Origin: Acinetobacter lwoffii
GTDB taxonomy: Bacteria; Pseudomonadota; Gammaproteobacteria; Pseudomonadales; Moraxellaceae
Reading direction: 5' to 3'
Assembly: GCF_022967985.1 (NCBI RefSeq)
Contig: NZ_JALJVC010000001.1
Coordinates: 62,001 to 126,000, forward strand
Length of the DNA: 64,000 nt
Shown: piece by piece, positions 18,486 through 26,216 of the stretch
How the letters are laid out: every line of letters starts with the position of its first letter
Numbering within the stretch: the stretch's first letter is position 1
Notes under the pieces: generated by a model
Database searches by the model: none
What the model was told of the DNA's origin: nothing
The model's input: only the letters and a program-made list of their open reading frames with translations
Translations under genes and position numbers: made by a program

Positions 18486-20444
18486 TTACTGTGTTACAAA
18501 CTTTAAAACTTCATTTTTATTGAAAAGTCTTACTTTTTTATCTGTTTTTCCAAAATAGTGAGGCTTTATGAGACCCTGCTTTTGTAAGTTAGTGACATGG
18601 GAGTGGCGCATACCTAAAAGAGAGCTTGCCTCAGCACCAGTAATGAATTCTTCTTTTAAATCTAAAACTTCAGTAAGCTCATTTTTATAAATAAGCTTCC
18701 AATAGACTAAATCTTTAATGTCTAAGAAGCCTGTATCGACCCAATATTTTTTCATCCAATTTATAGGGCAGTTCAATCGCTTTGCAGCATCTAAGTAAGA
18801 AATAAACTCATCACTTAATAATTTATTCTTAAGATTTAATAAGGAACAAGCTTCAATTTGAACAGATATAGGACTGTTCTCTTTTTTTCTAAGAATCCCT
18901 TTTTGAACAAGTACCGCAACTTTATTCGAGCTAATTCCTAAAAGTGCAGATGCATCTTTTAACGAGTAATAATCCACATTGGTGGTTATCGATTCTAACG
19001 TATCTTTTCGCCTACCTGTTCGTGTTGGATAGTGTTGAATCATGTCTAAATTTTTTAAATTTATATCTTGAACATCTGTCTTTAAAAAAATATTAATTGG
19101 TGTCGAATCAATATGAGGTCCATGAACGGGCGAAATACCTATTGATGCTAATTTTTCTACAAGATTCGTAGGGTTTGCATTGATCTGTTTCGCTAAAAGT
19201 GCGATCAGCATATATTTTCTATCGAATTCATGAAGTTTTTTCTTTGAATATTTTTTTGGATCGGCTTTATCTAGATAGCTTTCTGCTGAGTTGAACCAAC
19301 CCATATTTGCTAGTTTTCTAGCAGTTTCATAATTGATTTTTAAAATTTCAGAAACCTGTTTTAGATCAATGTGGTCATTACTAATTGCTATTGCATCTAT
19401 TGTATCGAATGCAGGTTTATCCTCGTTATTGAGGCCCATAATAAAGCGCTCAATATCTATACTCGAGATACTTCCATGATAAAGCTCTTTCTTCCCCAAA
19501 TTTAAATAGTCGTTTTCAATCAATTTCTCAAGTTCAAAACGAGAAACCTTCAAAATATACTTTATCTCATGATTTCTCAGTTTTCTAGCAATACTATTTT
19601 CACTAATTTTGTATTCGTTAGCATTTTGTTCAACGATTTTGATGTGCTTCTTGAAAAAAATCTCATATTTTAAAAACGGTATTAACTGTACCCTAGGATG
19701 TGAGTAATTGATTCTAGAATTAATAAGAGCACTGAGTTTTAGTGCTGAAATTTCAGGATTATGAAAATATTCATAGACAGAAAGGAAAACTTTCAAATCA
19801 GTATTAGATCCATCGAACTTAAAGAATTCATTAAAAGCATTCCAGCAAGCTGCAAACTGTTTGAATAATTTATTGGAGTTGAAATTTAGAACGTCTATAA
19901 ACCAATATACAGTTTCTATTGTTTTTGCTTCCTTAAGTGGAGCTTTATCTAATTCAAAACCACAACTAGCACAGTTTTCAACACCAGCTTTTGATGTAAT
20001 TGGATTCTCGCAATTGGGACAAGAATCAATTAAAAAGCAAGAATGTATCGGACATGCATAGATAGGTTTTAGCATCCATAATTTTCTTAGATACGTCTTT
20101 TCAGAAAGGCATACAGGGCAGTAACGTATATTGTTTAATTCTAGCAACTCATGGGGGATTTCAATTGCTCCTAGTGTTCTTGGAGATCTACTCGTTGGCT
20201 TTGATCTTTTAAAAGCTAAAAGTGAGTAATCACTATCTATATTTAAAGCACTTAAAACTAAGCTAAAGCGAGCTTCATCTGCAAGATGATAATTTAGTGA
20301 TGCTTTAAGGATGGATTGATAGTTTTCTTTCCCTACTAAATTAGAGATTGAACTATGTGCATTAAGTTTAGCGGTTCTTAGTAGGAAGCTGATTGGCGAT
20401 TCATCTTCGTAAGGAATAGCTTGTATTAAAAGAGTATTTTGCAT
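18486..20444 (-). CDS. tniQ: TniQ/TnsD-family target-selection protein
   Basis: A 652-aa TniQ protein, the TnsD-like size class that binds a target site and recruits TnsC. The N-terminal TniQ signature (IPYEDESPISFLLRTAKL) is followed by a zinc-binding set: C109/C112, C131-H134-C136, C142/C145 and C158/C161. The C-terminal half carries several MerR-like helix-turn-helix units (for example LKDASALLGISSNKVAVLVQ and AEASSLLGMRHSHVTNL) that are probably the DNA readers. It is the last gene of the tns operon, starting just behind tnsC. It is the only TniQ-family gene present, so it must serve whatever targeting the element has. Confidence 0.88.
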   Translation of the reverse strand: MQNTLLIQAIPYEDESPISFLLRTAKLNAHSSISNLVGKENYQSILKASLNYHLADEARFSLVLSALNIDSDYSLLAFKRSKPTSRSPRTLGAIEIPHELLELNNIRYCPVCLSEKTYLRKLWMLKPIYACPIHSCFLIDSCPNCENPITSKAGVENCASCGFELDKAPLKEAKTIETVYWFIDVLNFNSNKLFKQFAACWNAFNEFFKFDGSNTDLKVFLSVYEYFHNPEISALKLSALINSRINYSHPRVQLIPFLKYEIFFKKHIKIVEQNANEYKISENSIARKLRNHEIKYILKVSRFELEKLIENDYLNLGKKELYHGSISSIDIERFIMGLNNEDKPAFDTIDAIAISNDHIDLKQVSEILKINYETARKLANMGWFNSAESYLDKADPKKYSKKKLHEFDRKYMLIALLAKQINANPTNLVEKLASIGISPVHGPHIDSTPINIFLKTDVQDINLKNLDMIQHYPTRTGRRKDTLESITTNVDYYSLKDASALLGISSNKVAVLVQKGILRKKENSPISVQIEACSLLNLKNKLLSDEFISYLDAAKRLNCPINWMKKYWVDTGFLDIKDLVYWKLIYKNELTEVLDLKEEFITGAEASSLLGMRHSHVTNLQKQGLIKPHYFGKTDKKVRLFNKNEVLKFVTQ

Positions 20445-20446
20445 AA

Positions 20447-21397
20447 TTATGTTTGTTTCATAAATGATATGATTTGAGAAATATTCATTTCGAAAGGATT
20501 TTTACTTTGTTTACTAATGTATAGCGTGATACCTAATTTCCAGGCATAACTGAAGTCATTAGAGTTAATGACTTGCCGACCATCGTTTAAAGCATGCGCA
20601 ATACTTTCTCTAATTAGGCTCATGATGTATGAGTGATAGCCTTTCGTAGCTAATTGAATTTGCATACCTACAAGTTGGCTATCTAGTGCTGGCATGAAGG
20701 AGATATTTTGCCTATTGAGAGTTCTTGAAACCTCGGCAAGAAATGCAAACATACTCCCACTCTGTGATGGATCAACAGTTAATGGGTTTAGGTGGTAGAT
20801 GAATGGAAATCTACGTGCAATTTGGCTATCAATTTGAAGTAGTGGTACGAACTCTGGTAAACCAACTAAACAAAAACTGATCCCAGTTCTATTCACTAAA
20901 GTTTTAATCCAATTCCCTGTAGTCCGATTCATTCTTGTAGACGTAGGTTTACGCTCAAATAAATGATGGAACTCATCTAAAAATATGAGCTTAGTTTCAC
21001 ATTGAGCTAATAAATGAATGAGCCTACTTGTTAGGTATTCAGTCGTACCATATCCATTTTCACAAGTAAGATCTCCCAGTTCTTTGAGCATCATTATGGC
21101 TAATGACTTCACGGTGGCAGGTGAGGGTACTTCGACATAGCATACTGGGATAATGAATTTTTTATGATCCTTTGCTATTTTTTCGGAACGTGGCATCAAG
21201 CTTAAAATTGCTTTGCACAAGGTTGTTTTTCCTAATCCTCCCTCTGCCAGTAGCATGCTTCCAACTGGTTCACTAAAGGAAATACTTCTTTGGACACAAT
21301 CTTGTATACCCGTGAAAGCTGCCATAAATTCAGTTGAAGTAATGACAATATTGTTAATAGATCGAATTCTTTCAAATCGATTGTCAAATTTTTCCAT
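20447..21397 (-). CDS. tnsC: TnsC-like AAA+ transposition regulator
   Basis: A 316-aa ATPase that links target selection to the transposase. Walker A EGGLGKTT is at residues 52-59 and Walker B KLIFLDEFHHLFE from about 136. A sensor-type arginine-rich stretch (IARRFPFIYHLNPL) follows. The frame extends to 21430, but the ATG at 21397 begins the usual N-terminus and has GAGGT upstream. That start overlaps the end of tnsB by 14 bp, implying translational coupling. Size fits TnsC/TniB of Tn7-like elements, shorter than Tn7 TnsC itself. Confidence 0.9.
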   Translation of the reverse strand: MEKFDNRFERIRSINNIVITSTEFMAAFTGIQDCVQRSISFSEPVGSMLLAEGGLGKTTLCKAILSLMPRSEKIAKDHKKFIIPVCYVEVPSPATVKSLAIMMLKELGDLTCENGYGTTEYLTSRLIHLLAQCETKLIFLDEFHHLFERKPTSTRMNRTTGNWIKTLVNRTGISFCLVGLPEFVPLLQIDSQIARRFPFIYHLNPLTVDPSQSGSMFAFLAEVSRTLNRQNISFMPALDSQLVGMQIQLATKGYHSYIMSLIRESIAHALNDGRQVINSNDFSYAWKLGITLYISKQSKNPFEMNISQIISFMKQT

Positions 21398-23264
21398 GCT
21401 TAAATACCTCCAAAGAACCAAACTGCTCAATTGGTGTTGGTGTATTTATAATGGAAACAGGTTGTTCAGAAATATCTTTCTCTTCCGAAAAAAGTTGTTC
21501 TTCAACTCTTTTTAGTTGCTTGGGAAGTTCTAAGCTAAGAGGCTTTAATCTTGGTTTTTTTCTCACGAGATTATGTTGTATCTCGTGCATAAGTTTATAC
21601 AGGTGATATAAATCCGACATTGGTCCAATCCTTTGTTTGTCAGATCGAGTTTGGGCTTTCTTTAGTTTTTGAACTTCGAAGTGGGTTACTCGTGACAAGC
21701 CATATGTATAGTCTGGATTGGTTGAATCTGCTTGAATAACGACATCTTTATTATTAGGGTCTACAACATAAACTTCATTTAAATTTAAATCGTCAATCAG
21801 TACCGTAACTGTTTTTATGCCTTGCGCTTGTAGTGTCGTTAGCGCATGAGAAAAATAACTAAGACCATCTACTCTGACTTGACCGTGATTAATGCTTCTT
21901 TCAACTGGTCTGCGGCATAAAATTTTCGCATCTATATCTGTGAGAAAACTGGGCCGAATATCTTCGATTGCATCTTGCCACATGATAATAGGAGAGCGAC
22001 CAGTCGTATGGTGAATAGATTTGTGATAGACATCATGGATCCATGTATCCACATATTGTTTTAATTGTTCTAAAGTTAGTTGAGCAACTTTACTTGAATT
22101 ATACTCCCCCTTATCTATTGGATTTGAGAAAGTTGTTCCAGGGAGTTTTTGGAGAATTCCATGAGTCAGTGTACTAAAAAAACGTTCAATATGCGGTTTA
22201 TTATTTGGTGTACCGACTTGAGATGGAGTTAAAGTAATTTTAAGCTGTTCGCATACTCTAGCGAGTGAATTATTTTTAAACTCAACTCCATTATCTGGAA
22301 TGATAATACTCGGAATACCTCCTGGTAATTTATGATTCGGGCGAGTAACCATATCCTTAATAGTTTCTAGTGTCGTTGCAGCACTAGGGGGATACATATT
22401 GATATATGTACCTACAATTGTTCTTGAATAAACGTCAATTGCACAAGCTAGAAATGGTCGTCCTAGAGCGGTATTGGTTTTGGGATCTATGATAATAATA
22501 TCTAAATAATGTGTATCGATTTCGACCATATAAAGAGCAAAAGGACTAACAATACTTTTGCCAGCAGATTGAAACTTTTTCTTAGCTATTCTAGATCCCT
22601 TCTTTATTTTTAATTCAATATAAGGGTCTAGTTTCTTGATATGTCGTTGGATACTCCTAAGAGTCGGTAACTGATCTAATGAAATACCTTGCTCCATGAA
22701 TTGACCTAGCATATAGGCTTGTACATCTTTACTACTTCTGTATTCGGGCTTCAAATAGATTTCATTAATCCCTTGATTAAGAATTTGATAAACCTCAGGT
22801 GGGAATCTTAAGTGATGATTGCCTATATATTTATCTTGTAAACACAGCTTGTTCTGCGAAAAACTTTTATATTTAGTAACCCATCTTGCGACAGTACGGC
22901 AGGAAGGAGGATGAGGATCTTTAATTTCAGTGGAAATCTGTTCTATTAATTTTGATAAATATTGAGGGCTCGTTGGAGATTTTAGAAATTGAAGAGCACT
23001 AAGGACGTAACGCTCTTTACGATGTATTTCTGAATTGTGTTTAGGGTTGATCATCAGCTTATCAGGTGCAAAGACGCATAAGATTTCACCTTTTTTGTAG
23101 CGATTTTCAAACTCATTCGGGGTAATTGAAAATGTTTTTCCACCAGCAATTGCTGCATATCGTATAGCGTTATAGGTTACAGAGCCGATTTCAAAAATAT
23201 AGTCAGGATGTTCTTTAAAATAAAAACGAAAACCTGGCTGTGGAATAAAAAGAGAGTTATTCAT
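21384..23264 (-). CDS. tnsB: TnsB-like DDE transposase
   Basis: A 626-aa integrase-fold transposase that makes the strand joining and the 3'-end cuts at the transposon ends. The catalytic triad is readable as MVEIDTHYLD (D near 247), IIPDNGVEF (D near 324) and PHIERFF (E near 358). Upstream are helix-turn-helix regions for end binding (RTVARWVTKYKS). The C-terminal tail is long and basic, as expected for the TnsC contact. It lies 4 bp after tnsA and overlaps tnsC. The repeated 18-bp motifs at both element ends are its likely binding sites. Confidence 0.93.
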   Translation of the reverse strand: MNNSLFIPQPGFRFYFKEHPDYIFEIGSVTYNAIRYAAIAGGKTFSITPNEFENRYKKGEILCVFAPDKLMINPKHNSEIHRKERYVLSALQFLKSPTSPQYLSKLIEQISTEIKDPHPPSCRTVARWVTKYKSFSQNKLCLQDKYIGNHHLRFPPEVYQILNQGINEIYLKPEYRSSKDVQAYMLGQFMEQGISLDQLPTLRSIQRHIKKLDPYIELKIKKGSRIAKKKFQSAGKSIVSPFALYMVEIDTHYLDIIIIDPKTNTALGRPFLACAIDVYSRTIVGTYINMYPPSAATTLETIKDMVTRPNHKLPGGIPSIIIPDNGVEFKNNSLARVCEQLKITLTPSQVGTPNNKPHIERFFSTLTHGILQKLPGTTFSNPIDKGEYNSSKVAQLTLEQLKQYVDTWIHDVYHKSIHHTTGRSPIIMWQDAIEDIRPSFLTDIDAKILCRRPVERSINHGQVRVDGLSYFSHALTTLQAQGIKTVTVLIDDLNLNEVYVVDPNNKDVVIQADSTNPDYTYGLSRVTHFEVQKLKKAQTRSDKQRIGPMSDLYHLYKLMHEIQHNLVRKKPRLKPLSLELPKQLKRVEEQLFSEEKDISEQPVSIINTPTPIEQFGSLEVFKHGKI

Positions 23265-23268
23265 GTTA

Positions 23269-23970
23269 TTAGATCTCTCTGCTTTTTTGTTTATCTGAGT
23301 TAATAGTAATTTTTTGATGAAAAAATAAATAATCAGCTAGTTCTGGTTTGAGGCCAATTGATTCAAGTGTTCTGTAGACTTGAGTTGAGTTATCAAACTC
23401 TTTGAGCGTTAATTGCTCTAATGCGTAATTAATTTCAAAATTATTCCAGTTGAATCGATGCCCTCTTTGATACCAATAAAGTAGCTGAGATATCTCTGAT
23501 TCATTGGGTAAATCAGTGTGATCGATTAGCTTAAAAGTAATATCAATGGAGTGTAGTAGGTCAGAAAGTATTGCAAAGCGGTTTAATTCATCTATTGATA
23601 ATGATGCTATAGATGGTTTGACTTCGTGAACTTCATAATTACCTTTTTTGGTTTGAATCAAAAAATCTGGAAAACAATACTGTTCATTGATCAGTAAAAT
23701 TTTTAATGCTTGTGAGCGATAATTTAAGATATTTGGATCCTTTTCTAAGGAGACTGCATGAGCAAGTTCAAGCCGGCTTTCTAATGGTATTGATCCACAA
23801 CACTTTTTACTCGGGAAGAGAGAGGTTCGACGACCGAATGCTCCTTGATAGATTTTGCGTTTCCCATGAAGTGTAGCTGCTACATTTGCTGTTGATTCAA
23901 AGGCAATCCTGATTTGTTCTAGGATGTTTGTTTGAATATCGGTTTTTGAAAATACTGCTTGATAGGGCAT
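23269..23970 (-). CDS. tnsA: TnsA-like endonuclease
   Basis: A 233-aa protein of the TnsA family, which cuts the 5' strands of the transposon so that it moves by cut-and-paste. A nuclease core is visible: E64 (IPLESRLELAH), D102 (YCFPDFLI) and E116-V-K118 (YEVHEVKPS), then a C-terminal domain for TnsC contact. It is first in the tnsABC-tniQ operon. An inverted repeat sits just upstream of its start and a candidate + strand RNA unit lies in the same gap. Presence of tnsA argues against a copy-in (replicative) lifestyle. Confidence 0.9.
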   Translation of the reverse strand: MPYQAVFSKTDIQTNILEQIRIAFESTANVAATLHGKRKIYQGAFGRRTSLFPSKKCCGSIPLESRLELAHAVSLEKDPNILNYRSQALKILLINEQYCFPDFLIQTKKGNYEVHEVKPSIASLSIDELNRFAILSDLLHSIDITFKLIDHTDLPNESEISQLLYWYQRGHRFNWNNFEINYALEQLTLKEFDNSTQVYRTLESIGLKPELADYLFFHQKITINSDKQKSREI

Positions 23971-23994
23971 ATCTGTTCATCCAGAAGTAATCCT

Positions 23995-24017
23995 ATTCTC
24001 AATAAATTTTTGAGAAT
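23995..24017. promoter_or_regulatory. Inverted repeat upstream of tnsA, candidate operator
   Basis: Perfect 8-bp arms ATTCTCAA and TTGAGAAT with a 7-nt spacer, 25 bp before the tnsA start codon. No T-run follows on the minus strand, so it is more likely a binding site than a terminator. The neighbouring HTH protein is a possible ligand. Confidence 0.4.
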
Positions 24018-24054
24018 GAGTTAATCTGTACTATTGCGATCGAATAGCACTTAC

Positions 24055-24152
24055 TTGACTGGTGACGATATAGAGAAGATACTTGGGTTCTCAGGTCTTT
24101 ATATTCTTCTATATAAAGTCACGAACGGATCCTTTTAGGGTCCGTTTTTTAT
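24055..24152 (+). ncRNA. Candidate small RNA unit inside the transposon
   Basis: On the + strand: TTGACT (24055-24060), a 17-nt gap, GATACT (24078-24083), then a perfect 8-bp hairpin CTTTATAT/ATATAAAG (24097-24118). A strong intrinsic terminator with a 9-bp stem ACGGA.CC/GG.TCCGT and a T-run follows (24124-24150). No + strand gene ends here, so the terminator needs another explanation. A transcript of about 60 nt is inferred. It could equally be a leftover terminator from a lost gene. Confidence 0.35.
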
Positions 24153-24208
24153 TAATTTTTTTCTAACTTTTCATAGTCACTCCAGGGTTGTTTCAGACTA
24201 TTGAGAAT

Positions 24209-24475
24209 TTAATGGTTATCTTGTGAATCTAGAATTGAGTTTCTTTGATTTGCTAGCCATGTAGCAACATCCTTTACTAAGGCATATTTGCCACGACGAT
24301 TTGGGATACTAAAAACAGGAACTGGGACTGTTTTACGAGTTAAAGCTTGTCTAAAGGCTTCCGTGGATTTGTAACCTAAAGCGATTCGTAATACATCATC
24401 TGTCATTAGTGGGCCGTAACGGTCGAATAACTCTTTTTCTATTGTAGAGGCATCGACTATGGGATGGATTTCCAT
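24209..24475 (-). CDS. Small HTH DNA-binding protein (AlpA/PrtN-like)
   Basis: An 88-aa protein. The middle reads as a helix-turn-helix followed by a wing (MTDDVLRIALGYKSTEAFRQ, then PNRRGKYALVKDVATWL), much like small excisionase, AlpA or PrtN-type regulators. The open frame runs to 24679, but its front is AT-rich and not protein-like. The ATG at 24475 has an AGGAA site 7 nt upstream and gives a normal N-terminus. It lies upstream of tnsA on the same strand and may regulate tns genes. Divergent from the 292-aa gene. Confidence 0.65.
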   Translation of the reverse strand: MEIHPIVDASTIEKELFDRYGPLMTDDVLRIALGYKSTEAFRQALTRKTVPVPVFSIPNRRGKYALVKDVATWLANQRNSILDSQDNH

Positions 24476-24601
24476 AGAGTTCCTGGTAGTAACCTGTCTC
24501 AACAAAAGCTTATACTTAGGTCTATATGTGTACAAGTTGAATAAATTAATAAACTTTTTCCGGAAATATTTTTTTAAATAATTGATATTTAAAAAGTTTA
24601 T

Positions 24602-25480
24602 TTGAATTTTGTGGATTGTGTTTTGAAAAACGAAAATATTAGAAAAGTTAGAGTTAATAAAAGGGATGTAATCGATCAAATACGGGTTGCACTATGGTAT
24701 TCGCACATAAAACTTGGTTTAGATGCACAACTGCCTTCTCAAATAGCAAAAATGATTGAGCCTGATAAAATCAGAGTAGTGAATGGATATGTAACTGATA
24801 ATGATCGGAAGTGGAGAAACTATAAGAATGGTTCAAATGTTCCTCATCCAAAACTTATAAATAAAGCTGAAGCAGTCGTAAAAGGTAGTTCATTAATAAT
24901 TAATCATGTACTTTGGCAAGCCATGAAAAATTCAATAAATTTAGATTTACTTTTAAAAGACGGTATTGGAAAACTGTCGTGGGAAGTTCAACGGATTCTT
25001 TATAAACCCAATAAATATGATTGTGATAGGACGTTAGTTGAGAATTTATCGCCTAAAAAACTCATACAGCTGGAGCGATTAGCTAGCTTAGACGCTTTAG
25101 CTGCACTGGTAATTTTTTATCGAATGGGAGTCGATGGCACTAGTAGCATTATCAATATCAGTCGAGCTATTTATCGAACTTTACTTATTGTGTGTTCTCA
25201 AAAGCCGTATTCACATTTTAGTGAAAGTTTAATTTTATTGATGAATTCGCAGGTGTTTTCTTTATCGGATTCTAAGCAATCAATATTAGGCGATAGCTTC
25301 AAAGATGATTTTCTAATGGATTTACAAATATTAAGGAGCCAATTTTCAACGATGGATAATGAAAAATTGGCCGAAAATACTTGGAAAGAAGACGTTAAGG
25401 CCTCATCCGATTTTCTTGAGAAGGTGAGGTTTCATAATCTCTTTGAAGAATCGACTATTATGACAGTAGAGGCTATCTAA
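24602..25480 (+). CDS. Hypothetical cargo protein, about 290 aa
   Basis: No family recognised. The sequence is mostly helical and lacks membrane segments or clear catalytic motifs. The N-terminal part is basic (NIRKVRVNKRDVIDQIRVALW) and includes RKWRNYKNGSNVPHP, which could contact nucleic acid. The start is uncertain: the frame opens with TTG at 24602, GTG and TTG codons follow, and no ribosome site is clear. It is divergent from the small HTH gene; together they might be a regulated pair. AT-rich like the other cargo. Confidence 0.5.
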   Translation: MNFVDCVLKNENIRKVRVNKRDVIDQIRVALWYSHIKLGLDAQLPSQIAKMIEPDKIRVVNGYVTDNDRKWRNYKNGSNVPHPKLINKAEAVVKGSSLIINHVLWQAMKNSINLDLLLKDGIGKLSWEVQRILYKPNKYDCDRTLVENLSPKKLIQLERLASLDALAALVIFYRMGVDGTSSIINISRAIYRTLLIVCSQKPYSHFSESLILLMNSQVFSLSDSKQSILGDSFKDDFLMDLQILRSQFSTMDNEKLAENTWKEDVKASSDFLEKVRFHNLFEESTIMTVEAI

Positions 25481-25537
25481 AATTCTTCGCATGAAAATTA
25501 TCTGTGTATTACACATGTGGGATTTTATGAATATATT

Positions 25538-25780
25538 TTACATATCTAGGCGTTTAGACAGTCTTTCTTCAGCATACATTTGTTTGAGAGCTAAATTTTC
25601 TTGTTCCAATTTATCTAAACGAATAAGAATTTGCTCATTAATATCTATATAACTTGCCTTCCAACGATAGAAAGTTGCTACACTGATTTTGTACTCTTCG
25701 CAAATTTGTTCGACAGTTGCACCTGCTAAATTCTTTTTAACAATACTGTTGATTTTAGCTACAGAAAATTTTTGCTTCAC
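25538..25780 (-). CDS. Solitary IS3-family OrfA-like HTH protein
   Basis: An 80-aa protein with the layout of OrfA from IS3-group elements. A helix-turn-helix (KFSVAKINSIVKKNLAG, then ISVATFYRWKASY) is followed by a leucine-zipper-like coiled coil (IRLDKLEQENLALKQMYAEE). No OrfB integrase frame follows on the minus strand and no IS ends are visible. It is therefore either a remnant of an insertion sequence or a domesticated DNA-binding protein. It sits between the 292-aa gene and the XRE gene. Confidence 0.62.
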   Translation of the reverse strand: MKQKFSVAKINSIVKKNLAGATVEQICEEYKISVATFYRWKASYIDINEQILIRLDKLEQENLALKQMYAEERLSKRLDM

Positions 25781-25846
25781 AGTGAATTCCTAAACTATCT
25801 TTTAATGATTACCCAAAAGGAAAAATTCTATAAACAGATAGGATTA

Positions 25847-25881
25847 AATTAAAAATATCCTATTTTGGGATATTTTTAATT
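25847..25881. promoter_or_regulatory. 35-bp palindrome before the XRE gene, candidate operator
   Basis: Perfect 14-bp arms (AATTAAAAATATCC and its complement) around a 7-nt centre, ending 17 bp before the XRE start codon. The position fits an autoregulatory operator for the XRE protein and, through it, the Septu-like genes downstream. Confidence 0.6.
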
Positions 25882-25898
25882 GTAACTGATATTGAGCC

Positions 25899-26135
25899 AT
25901 GCGCTCAATACACGATCCTAGGTATAAAGACCTAATTAAGAAACTTATAGAACTGCGTGAGTCCAAATATGTGACTCAGGTTGAGCTTGCCCAACGTTTA
26001 GTTAAGCATCAATCGTATGTATCTAAAGTAGAAACCTTAGAACGAAGACTTGATGTAATTGAACTGGTGGATTGGCTCAAAGCTTTAAATGTAGAAATTG
26101 GGGAATTTGTGAATCAAATAAAATTATATAATTAA
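25899..26135 (+). CDS. XRE-family transcriptional regulator
   Basis: A 78-aa protein that is almost entirely one Cro/C1-type helix-turn-helix: LIELRESKYVTQVELAQRL, then HQSYVSKVETLERRLDVIEL. Small XRE proteins often control adjacent restriction or defence genes, and a long palindrome lies directly upstream. It precedes the ATPase/HNH pair on the same strand by 81 bp. Role as their repressor is inferred from position. Confidence 0.75.
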   Translation: MRSIHDPRYKDLIKKLIELRESKYVTQVELAQRLVKHQSYVSKVETLERRLDVIELVDWLKALNVEIGEFVNQIKLYN

Positions 26136-26216
26136 AATTAGAAAATCTTGCAAGTTTAAATGTCTTGAAATTTATATTAGTTATTGAAATAATATAAAAA
26201 AACTTATCGCTTAGTT

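Noticed and set aside
24476-24679. Longer N-terminus for the small HTH protein
   Set aside because: The extra 68 codons are AT-driven and overlap the divergent gene. The ATG at 24475 has a good ribosome site.
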